A DNA stretch of 5,405 nt from positions 1 through 5,405 of the forward strand of contig CATOJL010000099.1 in assembly GCA_951800155.1 (NCBI GenBank), in the 5' to 3' direction. The notes under the pieces were generated by a model. The model had not been told where the DNA came from. It ran no database searches and was given only the letters and a program-made list of their open reading frames with translations. Origin of the DNA: an uncultured Bacilli bacterium. GTDB lineage: Bacteria > Bacillota_I > Bacilli_A > RF39 > UBA660. The position numbers were made by a program, and so were the translations under genes. Of this stretch, positions 1 through 5,405 are shown in pieces (the first letter of the stretch is position 1; every line of letters begins with the position of its first letter).

Positions 1-2
1 TT

Positions 3-83
3 TCAGTTATGGGTAAAACAGCGATTTATATTATACAAATTTTGTTATATTTTACAAGTATGATGATTGAAAGACTAAACTAA
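3..83 (+). CDS. Possible C-terminal end of an upstream gene (partial, unidentified)
   Basis: This frame is open from the left edge and ends at a TAA at 81-83, giving 26 residues. The tail contains a hydrophobic run (AIYIIQILLYFTSMM) followed by a short polar end (IERLN), which could be the last membrane segment of a membrane protein. Another frame is open for 20 codons to a TGA near 61, so openness alone is weak support. The stop is followed by a small inverted repeat, which mildly favours this frame. I cannot assign a family. It may equally be non-coding. Confidence 0.3.
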   Translation, partial: SVMGKTAIYIIQILLYFTSMMIERLN

Positions 84-103
84 CCAATTCTATTTTTATT
101 GGT
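83..103 (+). terminator. Weak hairpin after the upstream reading frame
   Basis: ACCAAT (83-88) and ATTGGT (98-103) form a perfect 6-bp stem around a 9-base T-rich loop, starting at the last base of the TAA stop at 81-83. There is no good T-run after the stem, only a moderately T-rich stretch, so termination would be inefficient. Its position directly after a possible gene end is the main argument for it. Confidence 0.2.
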
Positions 104-171
104 GCATTTACAATTTCATTCGAGTAATTTGTAGATTGAAAGAGGAAAGAATGGCTTTACACCACTTTTCG

Positions 172-180
172 TGTTATAAT
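172..180 (+). promoter_or_regulatory. Candidate extended -10 promoter (P1) upstream of the ATPase
   Basis: TGTTATAAT fits the extended -10 consensus TGnTATAAT perfectly. The hexamer at -35 spacing (TGGCTT, 152-157, 17-base spacer) matches TTGACA poorly, as is common when an extended -10 is present. Transcription would start near 187 and give the ATPase mRNA a leader of roughly 178 bases, which would run through the second promoter P2. Confidence 0.4.
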
Positions 181-252
181 AAATAGGAAAAAATGAGAAA
201 AATAAATACGAATGTTATAGGTTTAGATGTAAAAGGAGAGTATAACCCTTTA

Positions 253-281
253 TGGACACTTTAGATAACTTTACATATAAT
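253..281 (+). promoter_or_regulatory. Sigma-A-type promoter (P2) of the ATPase gene
   Basis: TGGACA (253-258, five of six matches to TTGACA) is separated by exactly 17 bases from a perfect TATAAT (276-281). This is the best promoter in the window. Transcription would begin around 288, leaving a leader of about 77 bases before the ATPase start at 365. The leader is AT-rich, and I see no recognisable riboswitch fold in it. Confidence 0.6.
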
Positions 282-347
282 GTTTTAGAATTTCATTCAT
301 ATTGTGTTATTCGTAAAAAATCGCTTGTTTTTAAAAGAAATGCTTGT

Positions 348-355
348 AGAGAGGG
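348..355 (+). promoter_or_regulatory. Ribosome binding site that sets the ATPase start
   Basis: AGAGAGGG lies 9 bases before the ATG at 365. An earlier in-frame ATG at 356 directly abuts this purine run, leaving no spacer for the ribosome, so 365 is the better start. The resulting protein begins MERFNPTIEEGLT, which suits the family's cytoplasmic N-terminus. Confidence 0.6.
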
Positions 356-364
356 ATGTTTGCT

Positions 365-2734
365 ATGGAGAGATTTAATCCAACAATAGAAGAAGGACTA
401 ACAGTTGAGCAGGTAGAACAAAGAAAAAAAGAGAATTTAGTGAATTATGATGATCAGCCAAAAACAAAGACAATCAAACAGATTATTATTGGAAATTTCT
501 TTACTTATTTTAATTTTTTAAATATAGGCTTAGGCTTAGCTGTGTTTATAGCAGGTGTTTTAAATCATGCCTTGTTTGATGGAATTAAAAACTGTTTATT
601 TATGGGTGTCATTATTGTAAATTCCATTATTAGTATTATTGAAGAAATCATATCTAAAAAAATCATTGATAAGTTGTCAGTTATTTCTGAATCAACCTTA
701 ACTGTAATACGAAATGGAAGGGAAGAAACAGTAAAAATTGATGCTCTTGTTTTGGATGATGTAATGAAATTAACCCTTGGAAAACAAGTTGTTTGTGATA
801 GTATTTTATTAGATGGCGAAGTAGAGGTCAATGAATCTTTCCTAACAGGAGAACCAGATGCAATTGTCAAGAAAAAAGGGGATATGTTATTATCAGGTTC
901 TTTTATTGTAAGTGGAACATGTTTTGCTAAAGTAGAACATATTGGAAGAGAGAATTATGTTTCTAAAATATCAAGTGAAGCAAAATATGAGAAAAAAGTA
1001 AACTCTGTGATTATGCATTCCTTTGAAAAATTATTAAAGATATTGTCTATTTTAATTATACCTATTGGTATTATCATGTATATGTCCCAAGTAGATGCAA
1101 CAAATGGAAATGAAACAGAGGCAATATTTACAACCGTAGCTTCTTTAATTGGGATGATTCCAGAAGGCTTAGTTCTTTTAACAAGTTCAGTTATGGCCGT
1201 TAGTGTAATTCGGTTATCAAAATATAAAGTTTTAGTACAGCAACTTTATTGTATTGAAACACTTGCTCGTGTGAATGTCATTTGTTTGGATAAAACAGGA
1301 ACTTTAACGGAAGGAAAAATGGAAGTGATTGATTTTATTCCTTATGAAAATGTAGAAAAGGAAGAGTTAGAGGAAGCACTTGCTTTATATGCTACTTATT
1401 CCATGGATACAAACGAAACGATGCTTGCTTTAAAAAAACGATTTTCTAAGAGTAGTCCTGATAAAGTAAAATCTAGCCTAGCTTTTTCTTCAGAAAGAAA
1501 ATTTTCAGGGTTAGAATTTGAAAAAAATGGAACTTATTATATTGGTGCTCCTGAATTTTTATTAAAAGATAATGGAAAACAACTCGAAGAAGTTTTAAAC
1601 CAATACCAAGAAAAATATCGTATGTTGGTTCTTGTGAAGGGAGAGGGGGACATCAATACGGCTTTACAAAATACACAAATTCTCGGTACCGTTTTAATTG
1701 AGGATGTGATTCGAAAAGAAGCAAAAGATACACTTACTTATTTCAAGGAACAGGGAGTTGCTGTAAAAATTATTTCTGGTGATAATGTAAAGACTGTTTT
1801 ACATATTGCATCGAAAGTAGGATTAGAAAAACAAAAAGGGATCAATGTAGGAGAGTTAACAGAAGAAGAACTTAGAGATGCCGTTTTAAATTATCAGGTA
1901 TTTGGGCGTGTAAAACCAGAGCAAAAGAGGCAAATTATTAAAATTTTGCAGGAACAGGGATTAACTGTAGCTATGACAGGGGATGGAGTCAATGATGTTT
2001 TGGCCCTGAAACAAAGTGATTGTGCTATATCGGTAGCCAGTGGAAGTGATGCGGCACGAAATGTTGCACAATTGGTTCTTTTGAATGACAACTTTGATTC
2101 TCTTCCACAAATTGTCATGGAAGGAAGAAGGACTATTAATAATATTGAAAGAAGTGCTTCCCTTCTATTAGTAAAAACGATTTACACGATTTTGTTGATT
2201 GTATTTAGTGTTTTAATCTCAAATAAATATTTCTTTGTTCCTATCCAACTTACCTTAATTACAACCTTTACCATTGGAACACCATCTTTTATTTTAGCGC
2301 TTGAACCAAATAACGAGATTGTGAAGGGAAACTTTTTATTAAAAGTAGTAAGTCGAAGTTTACCAACAGCAATGACTGTATTTTTCAATGTTGCTTTAGT
2401 GACAGCATTTACCAATGTATTTGATTTAACGTATGAGTTACAGAGTTCTCTTTGTGTCATTTTAACAGCTATTACAGGATTTATTTATTTGCTTAAAATA
2501 TGTCGACCATTCACATGGATTCGAAGAACATTATTTTTCACCATGTTACTTGGATTTATTTATTGTTTAATTTTTCAATATTCTTTCTTTAATTTGATGC
2601 CTATGAACTATGCGAGTGCACTTATTGCTTTTGTTCTCACATTGGCATCATTATATGTATATAAGAAATTGGATTATTTTATTACTTATTTATTTCATAA
2701 AATGGATAAAACAATTCAAGTCGCTGAAAAATAG
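365..2734 (+). CDS. CtpE-like P-type cation-transporting ATPase, probably Ca2+
   Basis: This is a complete 789-residue ATP-driven cation pump of the cytoplasmic membrane. In order (residues from the start at 365) it has: membrane segments M1-M2 (about 40-95); an actuator domain with TGEP (161-164); M3-M4 (about 221-281) with the ion-site motif PEGL (266-269); the phosphorylation motif DKTGTLT with Asp309; a nucleotide-binding domain with IGAPE (about 393-397) where other families have KGAPE; the hinge SGDN (471-474) and TGDGVND (538-544); then M5-M10 (about 598-766). IGAPE, NNIER and FTIGTPSFILALEPNNE, together with the short length, match my memory of mycobacterial CtpE, reported as a calcium-uptake ATPase, better than PacL- or MgtA-type pumps. 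All catalytic residues are present. Ca2+ as substrate is inferred from similarity; direction and ion are untested. It has its own promoter and terminator, so it is probably monocistronic. The upstream ATG at 356 is a less likely start. Confidence 0.93.
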   Translation: MERFNPTIEEGLTVEQVEQRKKENLVNYDDQPKTKTIKQIIIGNFFTYFNFLNIGLGLAVFIAGVLNHALFDGIKNCLFMGVIIVNSIISIIEEIISKKIIDKLSVISESTLTVIRNGREETVKIDALVLDDVMKLTLGKQVVCDSILLDGEVEVNESFLTGEPDAIVKKKGDMLLSGSFIVSGTCFAKVEHIGRENYVSKISSEAKYEKKVNSVIMHSFEKLLKILSILIIPIGIIMYMSQVDATNGNETEAIFTTVASLIGMIPEGLVLLTSSVMAVSVIRLSKYKVLVQQLYCIETLARVNVICLDKTGTLTEGKMEVIDFIPYENVEKEELEEALALYATYSMDTNETMLALKKRFSKSSPDKVKSSLAFSSERKFSGLEFEKNGTYYIGAPEFLLKDNGKQLEEVLNQYQEKYRMLVLVKGEGDINTALQNTQILGTVLIEDVIRKEAKDTLTYFKEQGVAVKIISGDNVKTVLHIASKVGLEKQKGINVGELTEEELRDAVLNYQVFGRVKPEQKRQIIKILQEQGLTVAMTGDGVNDVLALKQSDCAISVASGSDAARNVAQLVLLNDNFDSLPQIVMEGRRTINNIERSASLLLVKTIYTILLIVFSVLISNKYFFVPIQLTLITTFTIGTPSFILALEPNNEIVKGNFLLKVVSRSLPTAMTVFFNVALVTAFTNVFDLTYELQSSLCVILTAITGFIYLLKICRPFTWIRRTLFFTMLLGFIYCLIFQYSFFNLMPMNYASALIAFVLTLASLYVYKKLDYFITYLFHKMDKTIQVAEK

Positions 2735-2743
2735 AGAAAAGTT

Positions 2744-2793
2744 GAAGGGAAAACTTCATTTTTTAGAAAAAACTTTTCCTTCTTCTTTCTTTT
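2744..2793 (+). terminator. Intrinsic terminator of the ATPase gene
   Basis: GAAGG (2744-2748) and AAAA (2750-2753) pair with TTTT (2774-2777) and CCTTC (2778-2782), with G2749 bulged. The upper part can close through T2759-2763 with A2768-2772. A T-rich tail follows at 2783-2793. A competing smaller hairpin, TGAAG (2743-2747) with CTTCA (2754-2758), is followed directly by six Ts (2759-2764). Either form starts about 10 bases after the ATPase stop and would act as a rho-independent terminator. Confidence 0.6.
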
Positions 2794-2828
2794 ATTGATA
2801 GAATTGATTCATCTCTTTAAGAAATCTG

Positions 2829-2850
2829 CTATCTAATTGTTGTGAGATAG
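2829..2850. repeat. Short inverted repeat in the ATPase-priA gap
   Basis: CTATCT (2829-2834) and AGATAG (2845-2850) are a perfect 6-bp inverted repeat with a 10-base spacer. No T-run follows, so it is not a typical terminator. It could be an operator-like site or chance in AT-rich DNA. It lies between the two terminator-like hairpins. Confidence 0.2.
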
Positions 2851-2863
2851 AGTTGTAAGAAAA

Positions 2864-2908
2864 AGAAGAACAGATTCATTTTGAAAAGCAAAGTTCTTCT
2901 CTTTTTTT
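2864..2908 (+). terminator. Second terminator-like hairpin, just upstream of the priA promoter
   Basis: AGAAGAAC (2864-2871) pairs perfectly with GTTCTTCT (2893-2900) over 8 bp. The loop is 21 bases, and after one C a run of seven Ts (2902-2908) completes a terminator layout. Upstream As (2861-2863) can extend the stem into the T-run. The opposite strand also has a T-rich tail after the stem, so it might work in both directions. It would stop read-through from the ATPase before priA. The large loop lowers certainty. Confidence 0.55.
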
Positions 2909-2919
2909 GTTGGAAAACA

Positions 2920-2928
2920 TGTTATAAT
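2920..2928 (+). promoter_or_regulatory. Extended -10 promoter for priA
   Basis: TGTTATAAT is a perfect TGnTATAAT extended -10 box. There is no credible -35 element: the expected position (about 2900-2905) falls on the end of the preceding hairpin and its T-run. The box ends only 16 bases before the priA start at 2945, so the transcript would begin near 2934-2936 with a leader of about 10 bases. Confidence 0.5.
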
Positions 2929-2932
2929 GAAT

Positions 2933-2940
2933 AAGGGTGG
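2933..2940 (+). promoter_or_regulatory. Ribosome binding site of priA
   Basis: AAGGGTGG is an imperfect Shine-Dalgarno sequence 4 bases before the ATG at 2945. The earlier in-frame ATG at 2927 overlaps the TATAAT box and precedes this site, so it is unlikely to be the start. Starting at 2945 gives MIAEVLVEI, the usual PriA N-terminal style. Confidence 0.5.
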
Positions 2941-2944
2941 TCAC

Positions 2945-5101
2945 ATGATTGCAGAAGTATTAGTGGAAATAAAAGCAAAAGGAATGGATAAAACATTTTC
3001 TTATCATATACCAGAAGAGATGACTGTTGAGGTAGGTATGCGTGTGATTGTTCCTTTTGGAAAACAAGAACTAAAAGGTTTTGTCTTAAAAATAAGTAAA
3101 GAAGAAGTGGCGTATGAAGTAAAGGATATTCTACGGGTAATTGATAAAGAGCCGATTTTAAATGCAGAACTTTTAAAATTAGGAGAATATATTAAAAATA
3201 AAACGTTGTGTCATTTAATTCATGCCTACCAAACTATGCTCCCTAAAGCTTTAAAGGTGAGAAGCAAAAACAAAGTAGCAATCCAATATGTGACTTATTT
3301 TTCTTTAGCGCTTTCCTATGAACAGGCCATAGGAGAATGTAAGAATGAAGGGCAGAGAAAAACGATAGAAATGTTAAAAAAGGGAAAAACTTTAAAAGAA
3401 GAAATCGAAGGGACTTCTTATAAGACTCTTCTAAAAAAAGGAATCATTAAGGAAGAGAAAGAAGAGAAATATCGATACCAAAAAAGGGGAGAAAAGCAGG
3501 AAGAAAAAGTGACTTTAACCGAGGAGCAAAAGAAAGTTGTAAAAGATGTTTTAAAAGAGAACCGTTTTCAACCTTTCTTACTTCATGGTGTTACAGGAAG
3601 TGGAAAAACAGAGGTTTATATGTCTTTGATTGAAGAGAAGATCAAACAGGGAAAAACAGCAATTTTATTGGTTCCAGAAATTAGTTTGACTCCACAAGTA
3701 ACAGAGAAATTTTTAAAACGTTTTGGAAATCAAATTGCGATCCTACACTCAAAGTTAAGTGATGGAGAAAAGTACGATGAATGGCGGAAAATTGAAAGAG
3801 GTGAAGTTTCCATCGTGATTGGCGCTAGAAGTGCTATTTTCGCTCCTCTAAAAAATCTAGGAATTATCATTTTGGATGAAGAGCATTCGAGTACATATAA
3901 GCAGGAAAACACACCAAAGTACCATGCAAGTGATATTGCCTTATGGCGAGGGAAATACCATAATATACCGATTGTTTTTGGAAGTGCCACGCCATCCATT
4001 GAATCCTATACGAAAGCAAAACTTGGAATTTACCAATTACTGACTCTAACAAGTCGTGTGCAAGCATCACTTCCTTTTGTTTATTTAGTGGATATGAAAG
4101 AGGAAATGAAAAAAGGAAATACGATTTTATCTGAAAGTTTGAGAGAAAAAATAGAGGATCGAATCAAAAAAGGAGAACAAGTGATTCTTCTTCTCAATAA
4201 ACGTGGTTATACAAGAATGATTGTTTGTCCAGAATGTGGGTATCAAGATACCTGTCCCCATTGTGATATTCCGTTAACTTATCATAAATCTTCGAATACA
4301 ATGCGATGTCATTATTGTGGCTATGGAAGTAAAAAAAAGGAGTCATGTCCAGAATGTGGGAATCTAGATTTTAAAGAACGTGGTATGGGAACTGAAAAAT
4401 TAGAAGAATATATTTTAGAACAGATAGAAGGAGCAAAAGTTCTTCGTATGGATATAGATACAACTTCTAAAAAAGGAGCCCATGAACAGATGATTACTTC
4501 TTTTGAAAAAAAAGAAGCCAATATATTATTAGGTACACAGATGATTGCTAAGGGATTAGATTTTAGAGATGTCACATTAGTTGGGGTTTTAAATGGAGAT
4601 GCAGGTCTTACTATTCCTGATTTTAGAAGTGCAGAAAGAAATTATCAATTGTTATCACAGGTAGCAGGAAGAGCGGGAAGAAGTGCTAGAAAGGGAGAAG
4701 TTATCATTCAGGGATTTGCGATAGATCATTATAGTATTGTGTACGCAAAGGAACACAATTATGAAGCTTTTTACGAAGAGGAAATGCACATTCGAAAGCA
4801 GTTAAATTATAGTCCTTATTATAATCTTTCCTTAATTAAGTTAAAGGGAAAAAATTTGAATACCTTATTTGAAGAGGGAAAAAAGATTACAACTTACCTA
4901 AGAGAAAAAAAATATAAAGATACTTTTATTTTAGGCCCAAGTACAGCCATGATTCCCAAAGTAAATGATATATTTTTTGTCCAAATTTTGTTAAAATATA
5001 AAAATTCAAAAGAAATTTATGAAGCATTTAAGGAAATAAAAACGATGTATTTACATAAACAAATTTTGTTAGATATTGATATAAATCCAATTATGATATA
5101 A
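2945..5101 (+). CDS. priA: Primosomal protein N' (PriA), replication restart helicase
   Basis: PriA is a 3'-to-5' superfamily 2 DNA helicase that recognises stalled or repaired forks and reloads the replicative helicase. This copy is complete at 718 residues, close to the usual 720-800. Residues from the start at 2945: an N-terminal 3'-DNA-binding domain (about 1-100); a linker; the Walker A motif GVTGSGKTEVY (215-225); DEEH (311-314), followed by the aromatic-rich loop SSTYKQEN; GSATPS (346-351); a zinc-binding region with four Cys pairs (428/431, 437/440, 455/458, 468/471); GTQMIAKGLDF (530-540); QVAGRAGR (572-579); and a C-terminal domain to 718. No key residue is missing. In many Firmicutes priA lies near coaBC, def and fmt; here it is preceded by an ion pump and followed by an SLH gene, so the context is unusual. 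The ATG at 2927 would add six residues but is disfavoured. Confidence 0.97.
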   Translation: MIAEVLVEIKAKGMDKTFSYHIPEEMTVEVGMRVIVPFGKQELKGFVLKISKEEVAYEVKDILRVIDKEPILNAELLKLGEYIKNKTLCHLIHAYQTMLPKALKVRSKNKVAIQYVTYFSLALSYEQAIGECKNEGQRKTIEMLKKGKTLKEEIEGTSYKTLLKKGIIKEEKEEKYRYQKRGEKQEEKVTLTEEQKKVVKDVLKENRFQPFLLHGVTGSGKTEVYMSLIEEKIKQGKTAILLVPEISLTPQVTEKFLKRFGNQIAILHSKLSDGEKYDEWRKIERGEVSIVIGARSAIFAPLKNLGIIILDEEHSSTYKQENTPKYHASDIALWRGKYHNIPIVFGSATPSIESYTKAKLGIYQLLTLTSRVQASLPFVYLVDMKEEMKKGNTILSESLREKIEDRIKKGEQVILLLNKRGYTRMIVCPECGYQDTCPHCDIPLTYHKSSNTMRCHYCGYGSKKKESCPECGNLDFKERGMGTEKLEEYILEQIEGAKVLRMDIDTTSKKGAHEQMITSFEKKEANILLGTQMIAKGLDFRDVTLVGVLNGDAGLTIPDFRSAERNYQLLSQVAGRAGRSARKGEVIIQGFAIDHYSIVYAKEHNYEAFYEEEMHIRKQLNYSPYYNLSLIKLKGKNLNTLFEEGKKITTYLREKKYKDTFILGPSTAMIPKVNDIFFVQILLKYKNSKEIYEAFKEIKTMYLHKQILLDIDINPIMI

Positions 5102-5102
5102 A

Positions 5103-5110
5103 AGAGAGGA
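5103..5110 (+). promoter_or_regulatory. Ribosome binding site of the SLH gene
   Basis: AGAGAGGA sits 8 bases before the ATG at 5119, within the 17-base gap after the priA stop. No separate promoter is visible in that gap, so expression would depend on read-through from priA or on a promoter inside priA. Confidence 0.55.
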
Positions 5111-5118
5111 AAGTCAGT

Positions 5119-5405
5119 ATGAAAAAATTTGTATCCCTAATCTTGTCTCTGGCAATCTGTCTTGCTCTTGTGCCGTCTGCTTTTGCGGCAGAGACGAGGG
5201 ACACTCCCGCCAAGTTCACCGACGTCCCCGCCGATGCGTGGTATTGGGATGAGTTGGACTACGCCCTTGCAAATGGCTATATCTCCGGCACGAGTGACAC
5301 GACCTTTAGTCCATCGGCCAACGTAACCAGAGGACAATTTGTCACCATCCTTGGTCGGATGCTGGGGGTAGATAAGTCCGGCAGTGGCGTTACGCAGTTT
5401 AAGGA
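5119..5405 (+). CDS. Exported S-layer homology (SLH) domain protein, N-terminal part
   Basis: The frame stays open to the right edge, giving 95 codons of a longer gene. Residues 1-24 are a typical signal peptide: MKKF, a hydrophobic core (VSLILSLAICLALVP) and a probable cleavage after AFA (21-23). Residues about 33-85 form one SLH domain, with FTDVPADAWYWDELDYA, NGYISGTSDTTFSP and VTRGQFVTILGRMLG. A second repeat appears to begin at the edge with FK and a partial Asp or Glu codon. SLH domains anchor proteins to secondary cell-wall polymers; whatever function follows lies outside the window. GC is about 56% over 5161-5400, against about 20% in the last part of priA, with many GCC, GAC, ACC and GGC codons. 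It therefore looks foreign to its neighbours, either transferred or joined in assembly. Confidence 0.9.
   Translation, partial: MKKFVSLILSLAICLALVPSAFAAETRDTPAKFTDVPADAWYWDELDYALANGYISGTSDTTFSPSANVTRGQFVTILGRMLGVDKSGSGVTQFK

Noticed and set aside
323..347. Direct repeat GCTTGT (323-328 and 342-347) in the ATPase leader
   Set aside because: Six-base repeats are expected by chance in AT-rich DNA, and nothing links it to a known operator.
356..364. Upstream ATG of the ATPase (adds three residues)
   Set aside because: It abuts the GAGAGGG Shine-Dalgarno site with no spacer, whereas the ATG at 365 has a 9-base spacer.
252..389. 45-codon ORF starting ATG GAC ACT after AAAGGAGAG
   Set aside because: Its start codon overlaps the -35 box of P2, the SD spacing (about 11-13 bases) is long, it runs out of frame into the ATPase gene, and the peptide shows no recognisable feature. 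A leader peptide on the P1 transcript is not excluded.
565..870. Minus-strand ORFs inside the ATPase and priA (this one, and others near 1894-2460, 3730-4070 and 4321-4575)
   Set aside because: All lie opposite conserved motif-bearing coding sequence, and none shows a recognisable domain.
2610..2798. 62-codon + strand ORF overlapping the end of the ATPase
   Set aside because: It is an out-of-frame shadow of the last membrane segments and runs through the terminator. It has no ribosome binding site of its own.
5137..5337. 66-codon minus-strand ORF opposite the SLH gene
   Set aside because: The + strand frame has a ribosome binding site, a signal peptide and clear SLH motifs. The minus-strand frame is a shadow favoured by the high GC.

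Overview
The window carries AT-rich DNA typical of a low-GC Firmicute or Tenericutes-like gut bacterium (class Bacilli in the broad sense; this placement is inferred from composition and protein style only). Some stretches near the end of priA fall to about 20% GC. The genes use Shine-Dalgarno sites, sigma-A-like promoters with TATAAT boxes and U-tailed terminators. Tryptophan is encoded by TGG and the visible stops are TAA and TAG, so nothing suggests UGA recoding.

Layout, all on the + strand. (1) Positions 3-83 may be the last 26 codons of an unidentified upstream gene. (2) Positions 84-364 are non-coding, with two candidate promoters and the ribosome binding site of the next gene. (3) Positions 365-2734 encode a complete P-type cation ATPase that resembles mycobacterial CtpE, a calcium-uptake pump. 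(4) Positions 2735-2944 hold two terminator-like hairpins, one short inverted repeat and an extended -10 promoter very close to the next start codon. (5) Positions 2945-5101 encode a complete PriA, the primosomal replication-restart helicase. (6) From 5119 to the right edge runs the start of an exported S-layer-homology (SLH) domain protein, cut off by the window end.

The ATPase and priA look like separately transcribed housekeeping genes, because the gap between them holds terminators and a new promoter. The SLH gene follows priA by only 17 bases, as in an operon, but its base composition jumps to about 56% GC with GC-ending codons. This is the most notable signal in the window: either a recent horizontal acquisition next to priA, or an assembly join between two organisms. 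The sequence alone cannot decide.

I found no CRISPR array, tRNA, rRNA, transposase or recognisable novel multi-gene system.
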